Part shown: one piece after another, positions 1 through 9,000 of the stretch
How positions within the stretch are numbered: the first letter of the stretch is position 1
Layout of the letters: each line of letters opens with the position of its first letter
Origin: CALIKS01 sp964440295
GTDB lineage: Archaea; Thermoproteota; Nitrososphaeria_A; Caldarchaeales; Calditenuaceae
DNA: 43,561 bases
Reading direction: 5' to 3'
Assembly: GCA_964440295.1 (NCBI GenBank)
Contig: CAYTRT010000009.1
Location: 1-43,561 of the forward strand
Program-made: the position numbers and the translations under genes
The notes under the pieces: model-generated
Database searches by the model: none
Seen by the model: the letters and a program-made list of their open reading frames with translations, nothing else
What the model was told of the DNA's origin: nothing

Positions 1-993
1 CCTTGCGACCTCCTTTATACTCCAAAATACCAGTTTATCGGAGAGTATCTTCAAGCTAGATGACTCATTCTTTATCTTTTCGAGTTCCTCTTCGTTTGCA
101 ACGGCCACAACTTTCTGCACGGCAGGATCCTGGGATGCCCTGACTAAATTAATAAGTAGAGAATCTATGCTACCTTTAATTTGGACTTCGAAAACATATT
201 TTAACTCTCCTAGATTGCCTATTTTTGCCAACCATACCACGTCTATTTTTGTCCCAGATACTAATGGAGCTTCACTAGAAACATCGAAGCCTAAACCCTT
301 CCCTATATTTAACAACATATTAACAATTTCGTCATGATCATATGCTTCTTCAGGTTCATGTTCCTCTTCCTTAGCAATCATTGAAATATAGTATAGAAAA
401 TAATCAACATCTAATAAGTCCGGATTTGGCAACTTTTCAGGATCTCTTAAAAGACTCGCTATATCTCTAAGTGTTTTAATGATTGAAGCATATTCTTGCC
501 CGGTTAATTTGTTCGGCGATATTTTGCTGACATCATCCATACCAAGTCTAATCAATGCTTCCTTCACTCTTCTGTTCCATGTGCCGTAATCTTTTGGATT
601 AAAATATGTGAGTATCTCCGTTATCATTGCGACACCTATGCCTTTTATATTTCTACGGAAGGTGTCGAATCTCTCAGGCAAACTGCTATCAGAGTATAGC
701 AGTCCTTTCAAATAATGTCTCAGTCGGTCTAAGCCTCCAGCTCCCTTTATCCAATAATCTACCAGATATTCCTTTCTGGTCCACCACATAAAGGCATAAA
801 TGTTTTCAGACAACGACAGAAGAGCACTTTCATCTAATCTGTCAATTGATTCTCTACTGAGTATCTTTTTTACATTTTCTTCGTGCTCTCTTCTCTCCTT
901 CTCAAATTCTAGTCCTTCTCTTGTACTTCTATAGTCGATGTAGGCTTTCTTACGTCTCAAAATATTTTCAGACACAACTTTAGGAAGGATCAT
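1..993 (-). CDS. PD-(D/E)XK nuclease-like protein, 3' end cut by window edge
   Basis: The frame is open from an ATG at 993 to the left edge, giving 331 residues without a stop. Residues 1-100 are helical and highly charged. Residues 113-150 contain a GIGVAMITEIL helix-hairpin-like element followed by NPKDYGTWNRR, which I recall from restriction-endonuclease-like proteins. Residues 247-300 (GTKIDVVW, then VFEVQIKG and a long helix) have the layout of a PD-(D/E)XK core, with D251 and E269 as candidate metal ligands. The last core position is Q271 instead of the usual Lys, with K273 two residues on. A TATA-like stretch lies near 1023-1030 on the minus strand. Nuclease activity is inferred from the fold pattern only. 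Other possibilities are an inactive member or a DNA-binding restriction-like protein. The C-terminus is missing. Confidence 0.6.
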   Translation of the reverse strand, partial: MILPKVVSENILRRKKAYIDYRSTREGLEFEKERREHEENVKKILSRESIDRLDESALLSLSENIYAFMWWTRKEYLVDYWIKGAGGLDRLRHYLKGLLYSDSSLPERFDTFRRNIKGIGVAMITEILTYFNPKDYGTWNRRVKEALIRLGMDDVSKISPNKLTGQEYASIIKTLRDIASLLRDPEKLPNPDLLDVDYFLYYISMIAKEEEHEPEEAYDHDEIVNMLLNIGKGLGFDVSSEAPLVSGTKIDVVWLAKIGNLGELKYVFEVQIKGSIDSLLINLVRASQDPAVQKVVAVANEEELEKIKNESSSLKILSDKLVFWSIKEVAR

Positions 994-1128
994 TGGACAT
1001 CTCAATGAGAAAATAACGCAGAGATATATATTTTTAGAGCTGAGTAAAGCAACGATGTGTAGCTAAACCGACTCTAACGACGGCGCTAAAACTTTCAATA
1101 CAATTACTCAAAAATTAATGGTTCTATA

Positions 1129-1138
1129 CTTTAATATC
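1129..1138 (+). promoter_or_regulatory. TATA box of ilvD
   Basis: The sequence ctttaatatc is centred about 29 nt before the ATG at 1163. That is the archaeal TATA-to-start distance expected for a leaderless mRNA, and it supports 1163 over an upstream in-frame start at 1118, which would place a hydrophobic 15-residue tail before the enzyme. Confidence 0.5.
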
Positions 1139-1162
1139 TTTCTCCTCCTTTTTATTACTATT

Positions 1163-2860
1163 ATGGTTGATAATGACTCGCGTGTGGATTTGCCGAGTAG
1201 TGATAGGTATTGGGGCATTCTGAACGCGCCTCACAGGGCCTTCCTCAGGGCCGTTGGTTTCAGCGACTATGACTTTGGGAAGCCAATATGCGGCGTCGTG
1301 GTTTCGTGGAGCGAGGTGGGGCCGTGCAACTTCCACACACTAAGCCTGGCGAGGTACGTGAAGGATGGAGTAGTGACTGGTGGGGCGCTGGCTCTCTCAA
1401 TGCCAACGATAGTCGTCAACGACAACATAACTATGGGAACAGAGGGAATGAAGTATAGCTTGGTGAGCCGCGAATTGATTGCTGACTCCGTTGAGGCGCA
1501 GATCGTCGCTCATGCCTTCGATGGCTTTGTATGTATTGGAGGCTGCGACAAGACTCAGCCAGGATTGATGATGGCGATGGCCCGGATAAACAGGCCGTCG
1601 ATATACCTCTACGGAGGCTCAGCCGAGCCTGGATACTACAACGAGAGGAAGCTCACGATAGAAGATGTTCACGAAGCGGTCGGCGGATACATAGCTGGAG
1701 AAGTATCGGAGAAGACGTTGACCGAGCTAGAGAAGATGGCCCACCCAACCATAGGGACATGCGCAGGGCTCTTCACTGCTAACACGATGGCCTGCCTCTC
1801 CGAAGCGATGGGGATATCCCTGCTCGGAAGCGCCACTCCGACAGCCACGTCTTCGAGGAGGATCACGTTTGCCTACGAATCGGGCATAGCCCTGACTAGG
1901 CTGATAGAGAATGGGATCAAGCCGAGAGACATATTGACCTACGAGGCATTCCTCAACGGCATATCCCTCCTGATGGCTATCGGTGGATCGACAAACGCTA
2001 TCCTTCACCTACTAGCAATTGCGTATGAAGCGGGCGTAAAGCTGACTCTGGACGACTTCGATAGGCTTTCAAAGAAGGTTCCATACATCGTGAGGATGAG
2101 GCCAGCAGGGGAATACGTAATGGCAGACCTCGACAGGTATGGCGGCGTGCCAGTCATACTGAAAAAACTTCTAGATAACGGGCTGTTATACGGAGAGACT
2201 CTCACCGTCACGGGAATGACCATGAGGGAGGCCCTCCTTAGCTATAGGTTTCCGGATGTCAGCCATGCCCACGTCATACATGATCCTAGAAGCCCGATAA
2301 GGCCTACCGGAGGCATAAGGATTCTATGGGGCAACCTAGCGCCCGATGGCGCCGTTCTAAAAGTCGCGGCCACTGAGATAAAGAGGTTTGAGGGAACTGC
2401 GAGAGTATTTGATAGCGAGGACGAGGCGTTCCAAGCTGTTAAGAATAACGAGATTCAGCGCGGAGACGTCGTCGTCATTAGGTATGAGGGGCCTAAAGGT
2501 AGTCCGGGGATGCCGGAAATGCTTAGAATAACTGCGGCCATAGTTGGTGCGGGCTTAGGAGAACACGTAGCCATGGTTACTGACGGTAGGTTCAGCGGCG
2601 CTACGAGGGGGCTCATGGTCGGACATGTATCTCCAGAAGCGGCTGAGGGAGGACCAATAGCAGCCGTGAAAAACGGAGACCCAATACTCATAGACGCAGT
2701 AGAAGGCAGACTAGAGCTATTACTGACCCGGGACGAGCTCAAGGAAAGGATGGAGAAGCTGAAGATACGCCCGCCAAAAATAACTACTGGGCTCCTGGCG
2801 AAATACGCATCACTCGTCACATCAGCATCGAGCGGAGCAGTCACTAGGCCCAGGCTCTAA
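1163..2860 (+). CDS. ilvD: Dihydroxy-acid dehydratase
   Basis: IlvD dehydrates 2,3-dihydroxy-acids to 2-keto-acids in valine, isoleucine and leucine synthesis. Read from the ATG at 1163, the protein has 565 residues, the usual family length. The three iron-sulfur cysteines are visible: C55 in GPCNFH, C128 in GGCDKTQPG and C200 in GTCAGLFTANTM. The C-terminal SGATRG loop carries the serine proposed as catalytic base. The longer frame from 1118 adds hydrophobic residues with no family counterpart, so I reject that start. The gene converges with the leuB-like gene and overlaps it by 4 bp. That neighbour belongs to the same branched-chain pathway but lies on the other strand, so they are not an operon. 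The edd/sugar-acid dehydratase branch is an alternative, but the sequence reads as IlvD. Confidence 0.9.
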   Translation: MVDNDSRVDLPSSDRYWGILNAPHRAFLRAVGFSDYDFGKPICGVVVSWSEVGPCNFHTLSLARYVKDGVVTGGALALSMPTIVVNDNITMGTEGMKYSLVSRELIADSVEAQIVAHAFDGFVCIGGCDKTQPGLMMAMARINRPSIYLYGGSAEPGYYNERKLTIEDVHEAVGGYIAGEVSEKTLTELEKMAHPTIGTCAGLFTANTMACLSEAMGISLLGSATPTATSSRRITFAYESGIALTRLIENGIKPRDILTYEAFLNGISLLMAIGGSTNAILHLLAIAYEAGVKLTLDDFDRLSKKVPYIVRMRPAGEYVMADLDRYGGVPVILKKLLDNGLLYGETLTVTGMTMREALLSYRFPDVSHAHVIHDPRSPIRPTGGIRILWGNLAPDGAVLKVAATEIKRFEGTARVFDSEDEAFQAVKNNEIQRGDVVVIRYEGPKGSPGMPEMLRITAAIVGAGLGEHVAMVTDGRFSGATRGLMVGHVSPEAAEGGPIAAVKNGDPILIDAVEGRLELLLTRDELKERMEKLKIRPPKITTGLLAKYASLVTSASSGAVTRPRL

Positions 2861-3873
2861 GTCCATCTCTTCAACTCATCAATGATTGCGTCACATACTT
2901 CGTGAGTGGTAGAACTCCCACCAAGATCTGGAGTGATTACGGCTCTCTTTGACAGTATGTTTCTAACTGCTTGCTCTAACAGCTCTGCGGACCTCCTAGC
3001 CTTGGCGTCGTTCCTAGTATCTCCGAGCCACTCAAGCATCATGGAGGCTGACAGCATCATTGCGAGTGGGTTTGCGTATCTGGGATCTATGCTTGGCGCG
3101 GAGCCATGCACTGGCTCGAATAATCCATAGCTATCCCCGATGTTTCCAGACGGGGCCAGTCCTAGGGTTCCGCATACCCCCGCTGCCTCATCGCTCAGTA
3201 TGTCTCCAAACATGTTGGTCGTCAATATCACGTCGAACTGCGTGGGGTTAACTACAAGCTGGTACGCCGCGTTGTCAACATACATGTAGTCAAGCATGAA
3301 CTCGCCAAGTGACTTAATCATGGATGACGCGACCTCCCTGAAGAAGCGGTGAGCCATAATTACGTTTGACTTATCTACGATCGTTATCTTTCTCCTCCTC
3401 CTCGACGCGTATTTACAGGCCACCCTCGCTATTCTCTCGGTGCCGAACCTTGAGAACGACATAAGTGCTACTGCGTAGTCGCGCCCCACGTCCTCTACTC
3501 CTCGATAAACATCCTCGGTGTTCTCCCTAACTATTAATAAGTCGACGTTGCTGTAGTTGCTCCTTACACCCTCGTAGGTCCTTGCTGGCCGCAGGTTGGA
3601 GTAAAGATCAAGCCTCTGTCTGAGATAGACAATCACGTCTTTGGCTGATTCTCCGACCGGGCCCTTAAGACATGCGTCGGCCTTTTCAATCGTCGAGATG
3701 CTCTCACTGGGCAGGGCCGAGCCATACTCCCTGAGAGCGCCATCACCGGCGGGAGCATCTATAAACGTAATGCTCAGACCCATCGCGTCTGATAAAAAGC
3801 ATAGAGCCCTAAGAGTCTCCTCAACTATTGTTGGTCCTATACCGTCGCCCCTGATGACCGCGACTCTGTACAT
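2857..3873 (-). CDS. leuB: 3-isopropylmalate dehydrogenase-like decarboxylating dehydrogenase
   Basis: This is a 338-residue member of the isocitrate/isopropylmalate dehydrogenase family, which oxidatively decarboxylates 2R,3S-hydroxy-acids. Visible motifs are RGDGIGP at the start, LYSNLRPAR with the carboxylate-binding arginines, RENTEDVYRGVE, IVDKSNVI with the catalytic Lys, and TTNMFGDILSDEAAG with the metal aspartates. The cofactor loop EPVHGSAPSI followed by ANPLAMMLSASMML resembles NAD-dependent LeuB more than NADP-isocitrate dehydrogenase. Proximity to ilvD favours leucine synthesis. Archaeal members also include homoisocitrate and isocitrate dehydrogenases, so substrate remains an inference. 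Its start faces dph6 across 68 bp. Confidence 0.75.
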   Translation of the reverse strand: MYRVAVIRGDGIGPTIVEETLRALCFLSDAMGLSITFIDAPAGDGALREYGSALPSESISTIEKADACLKGPVGESAKDVIVYLRQRLDLYSNLRPARTYEGVRSNYSNVDLLIVRENTEDVYRGVEDVGRDYAVALMSFSRFGTERIARVACKYASRRRRKITIVDKSNVIMAHRFFREVASSMIKSLGEFMLDYMYVDNAAYQLVVNPTQFDVILTTNMFGDILSDEAAGVCGTLGLAPSGNIGDSYGLFEPVHGSAPSIDPRYANPLAMMLSASMMLEWLGDTRNDAKARRSAELLEQAVRNILSKRAVITPDLGGSSTTHEVCDAIIDELKRWT

Positions 3874-3941
3874 TTTCTGCAGTCGCTTTATTGGTTGGGG
3901 GAATATAAGAGTTATAACTCTGGGTAGGAAAATCTATCACG

Positions 3942-4628
3942 GTGAGGCTGCTAGCGCTCTTCTCAGGCGGCAAGGACTCCACGCTCGCGGTGGAGAAGGC
4001 CATCGGAGCTGGACACGAGGTAGCGTGCCTAGTGACGGTTAGGCCGCGAAAGCCCGACTCATGGATGTTTCACTCAGTATGCCTCTCAGCCACTCCACTG
4101 CAGGCCGAAGCGATGAGGACGCCTCACATATTCATAGATGTCAGTGGAGAGAAGGAATTAGAACTCGCAGAATTAGAGCAATCAATAAAGGAAATGATAG
4201 ATAACTATCGAGTGGAGGGCATACTGAGCGGCGCAATAACCAGTAGTTATCAGAAAAAGAGAATTGACGCCATCTGCTCGAAGTACTCGTTGAAGCATCT
4301 CTCCCCGAACTGGGGATCACCTGGAAGAATGATTCTAGAAGAGGTCGTCGACAGGGGGTATGAAGTATTGATAACGTCAGTAAGTGCGTATGGGCTGGGG
4401 CGAGAGTGGCTAGGACGCATAATCGACCGAGAAGCAATGAATGAGATTATAAAAGCATCCAGCATCTATGGATTCAACCCCGGAGGCGAGGGAGGAGAGT
4501 ACGAGACACTAGTCCTAGACTGCCCAATCTTCACTAAGAGACTCGTAATCACGGGGTACGAAGTGGTGTGGCGGGAGTCCTATGGATACATTCAGCCAAC
4601 ATCCCTCAGGCTGGTACCAAAATCATAG
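3942..4628 (+). CDS. dph6: Diphthine--ammonia ligase (DPH6 family)
   Basis: DPH6 carries out the ATP-dependent amidation of diphthine, the last step in making diphthamide on elongation factor 2. The 228-residue protein starts at a GTG with the PP-loop LALFSGGKDST at residues 4-14. It also has the family motifs GILSGAITSSYQKKR, LSPNWG and FNPGGEGGEYETLVLDCP, the last being characteristic of the DPH6 subgroup of adenine-nucleotide alpha hydrolases. A TATA-like aatataagag lies about 35 nt upstream. The 3' end overlaps the Nudix gene tail-to-tail by 6 bp. No other diphthamide gene is in the window. Confidence 0.88.
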   Translation: MRLLALFSGGKDSTLAVEKAIGAGHEVACLVTVRPRKPDSWMFHSVCLSATPLQAEAMRTPHIFIDVSGEKELELAELEQSIKEMIDNYRVEGILSGAITSSYQKKRIDAICSKYSLKHLSPNWGSPGRMILEEVVDRGYEVLITSVSAYGLGREWLGRIIDREAMNEIIKASSIYGFNPGGEGGEYETLVLDCPIFTKRLVITGYEVVWRESYGYIQPTSLRLVPKS

Positions 4629-5168
4629 CCCAGCACAGTCAATTAATTCCTGAATTATCCGCGCCGTTATCCCCCACACGACGTTGGTCTCATCGAGGAG
4701 ATAAACATCCGTCAGTTCTTCGCCCCTTGAAGTCTTCATAACTCTCTTCTCACACACAAGGCTGGTCAGCGAGACCCAGCAGTAATCAGTTAGCTCATCG
4801 TTGAGCACTATTTTTAATCGACTGCTCGTTAATAGGATGAGCGGCATGATTTTCATCTCAGGACTTATGCGGGGAGACCTAGGCGGAAGCCAGCCAGCCG
4901 GTCTGAGACTAGAGATGTCGATGGAGGTCTCCTCCATGACTTCCCTCTTGATGCTCTCGTAAAGATTTGCATCTCCCTTCCTCCACTTGCCTCCAGGCAT
5001 GGCCCAGTCGCCGCTCCAGGGATCTCCGGGCCTAACCGCCCTCTTCACCAATAAGACCTCCTTATCCAGAGTAAGTATCGCTGCAACGCCCGCCCAATAG
5101 TCTCCACCCTGAGGTATAGGGTTTAGGGGGAGTAAACATCGCTCCAGCCTCGAGGTCCACTCAGACAA
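4623..5168 (-). CDS. Nudix hydrolase, CoA-pyrophosphatase-like
   Basis: The protein has 181 residues. A Nudix box is visible as GGKWRKGDANL followed by REVMEETSID. The box has Asp for the first Glu and one extra residue in its helix, the same spacing as in the CoA diphosphatase (NudL/PCD1) subgroup. LLVKRAVRP before the box and GWLPPRSPR after it also fit that subgroup. Such enzymes cleave CoA or nucleotide-sugar diphosphates in the cytoplasm. The substrate here is inferred from subgroup resemblance only. It faces reverse gyrase across 46 bp and overlaps dph6 at the 3' end. Confidence 0.75.
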   Translation of the reverse strand: MSEWTSRLERCLLPLNPIPQGGDYWAGVAAILTLDKEVLLVKRAVRPGDPWSGDWAMPGGKWRKGDANLYESIKREVMEETSIDISSLRPAGWLPPRSPRISPEMKIMPLILLTSSRLKIVLNDELTDYCWVSLTSLVCEKRVMKTSRGEELTDVYLLDETNVVWGITARIIQELIDCAGL

Positions 5169-5214
5169 GCTTATCTCTTCATATTTTTTACCTGCTTCCT
5201 TAATAACGTAAATC

Positions 5215-8200
5215 GTGGAATCTACAGCGACAAGAGCCGTCTACATCGGCTGCTGCCCAAACTGCGGTGGCGATATAACAGACAGTGAATTATTATCTAG
5301 GGGCGTCTGTCAATCATGCCTCTCAGGGCCTGTTGAGAGTCAATTAGATCTGTATGAAAAACTACGCAGAAGCGGAAAACTGATCAAGCTCAAGGAGCCC
5401 CTCGAGGTTAATATCTGGATCAACGAGTTCAAGGAATTCTTTAAGAGGCTTGTCGGTGCGAATCCGTGGTCGCTTCAGGAGACTTGGGCTAGGAGGGTTT
5501 ACTTGGGTAGAAGCTTCTCGATAGTTGCGCCCACGGGGATGGGTAAGTCAATGTTCGGACTAGTGATGTGCATATACCTAGCAATGAAGGGGCGAAAATG
5601 CTACTTCATAGTTCCAAGCAGCCTACTAGTACAGCACTTCCTAGAGAGGGCGAACACGTTCCTCGAGAAGATAGGTGATAAGAAACTCAGGGTAATAGGG
5701 TACTATTCCGGCATGCCTAAAAAGGAAGGTGAAGAAATTTTAGTGAGCATAAGAAGCGGAGACTTCGACGTCTTAATAACGACCGATAGATTCCTCTACG
5801 GAAGATTCGACATTCTTAAGAACAATAGTTTTAACTTCATCTTTGTAGACGATGTCGACTCATTCCTCAAAAGCCCACGCAACATCGATAAAGTAGTCAT
5901 GCTCATGGGGTATGAGCCCGAAATTATTGATAAGGTCATGAGGATAATTGAGCTGAGGAGGAAGAAGAGGCCGACTGAGGGCGAGCTGGACGAGCTAGAC
6001 ATGCTCGAGGAATCGATGCTTGACTATAAAGAACCAGCGGAGAGAGTCTTAGTAGTGTCTGGAGCAACGCTAAGGGGCACTAGAACTAAGCGTCTCCAGC
6101 TATTTCGATATCTATTCGGATTCCAGCCGGGATACAGCTTTGAGTTTGTCAGGAACATCACAAACTTTGTTATAAAGCCGTCACGACGGATCGAGGAGGA
6201 AGTATACAGTTTGCTAAAGAAGTATGGTGCTGGATGCTTAATATTTGTTCCCCAGACTGAGGGAACTGACTATGCATTAAAGCTGTCTGAGTATTTGAAC
6301 GAGAAGGAGATCCCCGTCCATGCATATTCTAGAATGAATCCCAAAATGTTAGGCAAGTTCATTGGTGGAGAATACCTAGCCCTCGTAGGAGTAGCGAGCA
6401 ACAGGAGCCCACTCGCTAGGGGGATAGACTTGCCCGAGAACATTCGATACGTGATATTCGCCGGGGTCCCTAGAAGGGAGATAAGAATATCGAGAGACGA
6501 GTATAATCCTGCAAAACTCTTGACATTGCTTAGAAACATCTCCCCACTCATTGAAGATCAATACTCAGCCGAGCTGCAGCGCGTCATGGCTATGCTCTCT
6601 AAGACCGTGCCGACGCACGCAGAGATCGTCGAAAAAGTGAGGGAGGCCATAACAAATGGTACAGAGCTGAGCGGATTTGAGGCGTTCGTCCTCCAGGCCG
6701 TGAAAGAAGCGAGAAGGCTAGTCACAGAAATACTAACGGAGGACAGGATAAAGATGCTCTCAGAACGCGCCGACGTATACATCAAGGTCCTGGAGAGTGA
6801 GTATAGACTCATAGTCCCAGACGTCGACGGCTTCATACAAGCGTCTGGACGCTCCTCAAGACTATTTGCAGGCGGAATAAGCAGAGGAGTCTCATTCATA
6901 ATAGTAGACGACGAGAAGGCTCTTCATGGGCTACTGAAGCGTCTCAAACTACTCTACGAGGACGAGTCAATCATTGAATACTCAGAAGAAGCTGCACGCA
7001 GAGAATTTGAGTGGGTTGATGAAGATAGAAGAAAGATAATAAGCATAAGGAAGGGAGAATTTAGGGCAGAGGAAGTAGACGTAATAAGGTCTGCGTTGGT
7101 CATTGTCGAGTCGCCCACCAAGGCTCGGACAATCGCCACCTTCTTCGGCAGGCCAGTGAGGCGGAGAGTTGGGAGCCTAACCGTGTACGAGTCACTTAGC
7201 GGCGAGATGGTTCTGACGGTTGCCGCTTGTCAGGGACACCTGTTTGACCTCACGACTATCCACGGATTTCACGGCGTCGACGTTCGAGACAAAGTCTTTG
7301 TCCCCAAGTATACATGGGTGAAGAGATGTACTAGATGTGGTGAGCAGTTTACTGACTATGATAGGTGTCCAGAATGCGGATCTGGAGACATATTCTCCAA
7401 GGAAGAAATAATGGACGCGTTGAAGCAGCTCGCACTGGAGGCTAACAGAATATTAATAGCTACTGACCCGGATGCGGAGGGCGAGAAAATCGGCTACGAC
7501 ATATACTGCAACTTATATCCCTACAACAGAAATATTGATCGATTAGTCTTTCACGAGGTTACGCGTAAGGCGCTTAGAAAATCGCTCAGCCTACCAGAAA
7601 AAATGAGGATATCGCTGGTCGAGTCGCAGACGGTCAGGAGGATCGAGGATAGGTGGCTTGGATTTGAGCTGAGCAGAAAGCTGTGGGAGAGGTTTGGGAG
7701 GAAGACGCTCTCGGCTGGCCGCGTCCAGACACCAGTGCTCGGATGGATAATAGAGAGGATGGAGGAGGCTAAGAAGAAGCAGACAGTGGCGACGTTTTGG
7801 CTTGAAAACGAGCTGAGGATCGAGCTCGTAGAGCCGAAGGATCTAGAGAATCTGAGAGAGCGGGCTGACAGCAACGAGTTATCAGCAGAGGTGGAGGAGC
7901 TCTCTCTTAAAAAGGACACGGTTCATCCCCCGCCCCCATATACGACCGACTCTTTACTCAGAGACGCGGCAACAATCCTCAGAATGGGCACAGCTGATAC
8001 AATGCGAATCGCGCAGACGCTATTCGAGTCGGGTTTAATCACTTATCACAGGACTGACGCTACAACAGTATCGAGCACAGGCTTATCAATTGCTCAACAA
8101 TACATTGAGGAAAACTATCCAGGCATGTTTAAGCCAAGACAGTACAAGAGTGAGGGAGCACATGAATGCATTAGACCAACGAGACCGATAAGCAGGAGGC

Positions 8201-8817
8201 AGCTAGAGTTCTATCTACGTTCAGGCGTCATGAGGTTGCCGACGAAGCTTGGAGATAGAGAACTGAGGCTCTACGACCTCATATTCAATAGATTCATTGC
8301 CTCGCAGATGGCGGAGGCATTGGTCACCGTTCAGGAGCTTAAAGTAAAGCTAAACAGCAACACAACCAGCTTGGAGAGAGTCGTAGGCATCGAGGCGCCG
8401 GGCTTCCTCAAAATCTTACCAATCGTTAAGGCCCAAGAGAAGGTCTCTCCCGGCAGATACAGAGTTGTGCGTATAGAGGTTAGGCGCGTCCCATCCAAAT
8501 GGCTCTTCAGCGAGGGAGAACTAGTCTCAACGATGAAGCAGAAGGGGATCGGGAGACCGAGCACTTACTCAAGGATAATCGAGCTCCTATACCAGAGGGG
8601 ATACATATTTCAGAACAATGGAAGAATACTAAGCACAAGGCTGGGAAGAGCAGTATATGAATACCTGTCAAGCAGGTATGGAGACTTGGTCTCAGAGGAA
8701 TTGACGAAGAAGCTCGAGGAGACTATGGACAAGATCGAGAACAACGAGATCAACTATCAAGACGTATTGAGACAGCTCTACAACGATCTATCGAAGCTAA
8801 TGAGTGAGAAGCATTGA
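5215..8817 (+). CDS. rgy: Reverse gyrase
   Basis: Reverse gyrase introduces positive supercoils into DNA using ATP and is the hallmark enzyme of hyperthermophiles. The 1200-residue protein is full length. From the N-terminus: a zinc finger (C14, C17, C32, C35), a helicase half with Walker A APTGMGKS near residue 108, the DEAD-equivalent FVDDVDSF near 210, SGATLRGTRTK, and an arginine-rich motif VI region with ARGIDLPENIRYV. The type IA topoisomerase half starts near 628 with VIVESPTKART (TOPRIM). It continues with a second zinc finger near 705-722 (CTRC then CPECG), TDPDAEGEK near 752 and the catalytic tyrosine Y944 in LITYHRTDATT. The GTG start at 5215 lies about 27 nt after an AT-rich TATA-like tract. 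The gene is a clear growth-temperature marker. Confidence 0.97.
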   Translation: MESTATRAVYIGCCPNCGGDITDSELLSRGVCQSCLSGPVESQLDLYEKLRRSGKLIKLKEPLEVNIWINEFKEFFKRLVGANPWSLQETWARRVYLGRSFSIVAPTGMGKSMFGLVMCIYLAMKGRKCYFIVPSSLLVQHFLERANTFLEKIGDKKLRVIGYYSGMPKKEGEEILVSIRSGDFDVLITTDRFLYGRFDILKNNSFNFIFVDDVDSFLKSPRNIDKVVMLMGYEPEIIDKVMRIIELRRKKRPTEGELDELDMLEESMLDYKEPAERVLVVSGATLRGTRTKRLQLFRYLFGFQPGYSFEFVRNITNFVIKPSRRIEEEVYSLLKKYGAGCLIFVPQTEGTDYALKLSEYLNEKEIPVHAYSRMNPKMLGKFIGGEYLALVGVASNRSPLARGIDLPENIRYVIFAGVPRREIRISRDEYNPAKLLTLLRNISPLIEDQYSAELQRVMAMLSKTVPTHAEIVEKVREAITNGTELSGFEAFVLQAVKEARRLVTEILTEDRIKMLSERADVYIKVLESEYRLIVPDVDGFIQASGRSSRLFAGGISRGVSFIIVDDEKALHGLLKRLKLLYEDESIIEYSEEAARREFEWVDEDRRKIISIRKGEFRAEEVDVIRSALVIVESPTKARTIATFFGRPVRRRVGSLTVYESLSGEMVLTVAACQGHLFDLTTIHGFHGVDVRDKVFVPKYTWVKRCTRCGEQFTDYDRCPECGSGDIFSKEEIMDALKQLALEANRILIATDPDAEGEKIGYDIYCNLYPYNRNIDRLVFHEVTRKALRKSLSLPEKMRISLVESQTVRRIEDRWLGFELSRKLWERFGRKTLSAGRVQTPVLGWIIERMEEAKKKQTVATFWLENELRIELVEPKDLENLRERADSNELSAEVEELSLKKDTVHPPPPYTTDSLLRDAATILRMGTADTMRIAQTLFESGLITYHRTDATTVSSTGLSIAQQYIEENYPGMFKPRQYKSEGAHECIRPTRPISRRQLEFYLRSGVMRLPTKLGDRELRLYDLIFNRFIASQMAEALVTVQELKVKLNSNTTSLERVVGIEAPGFLKILPIVKAQEKVSPGRYRVVRIEVRRVPSKWLFSEGELVSTMKQKGIGRPSTYSRIIELLYQRGYIFQNNGRILSTRLGRAVYEYLSSRYGDLVSEELTKKLEETMDKIENNEINYQDVLRQLYNDLSKLMSEKH

Positions 8818-8883
8818 TCCATATCGCTCGAAAAGGTAATAAGATCCCAGCCTTATCCATTACTACGAAGAGATGACACATAA

Positions 8884-9000
8884 ATGAGTCTAGAGCAGTA
8901 CGTTGATATGCTGTATTCGAATGCTTATTACATCTTCATAATTGGCGTCGCACTATACGTTGCATACGTTATCTATTCCTCAGTCAAGGAGACGAAGTAG
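8884..9000 (+). CDS. Small single-pass membrane protein, 38 aa
   Basis: This is a short ATG frame of 38 codons: a 14-residue head, one hydrophobic helix of about 19 residues (IFIIGVALYVAYVIY) and a short positively charged end SVKETK. It lies in the gap between reverse gyrase and ttuA, and its last 17 bp overlap the convergent ttuA 3' end. Size and shape are typical of archaeal small membrane proteins. I recognise no family. It may be a chance frame; the clean helix plus basic tail argues for a real gene. Confidence 0.4.
   Translation: MSLEQYVDMLYSNAYYIFIIGVALYVAYVIYSSVKETK

Noticed and set aside
1118..1162. Upstream in-frame start of ilvD
   Set aside because: It would add 15 hydrophobic residues before the enzyme and start inside the promoter region. 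The TATA distance fits the ATG at 1163.
3641..4042. Plus-strand frame over the leuB-like start and dph6 start
   Set aside because: It is antisense to and frame-shifted from well-supported genes and its product looks like no protein family.
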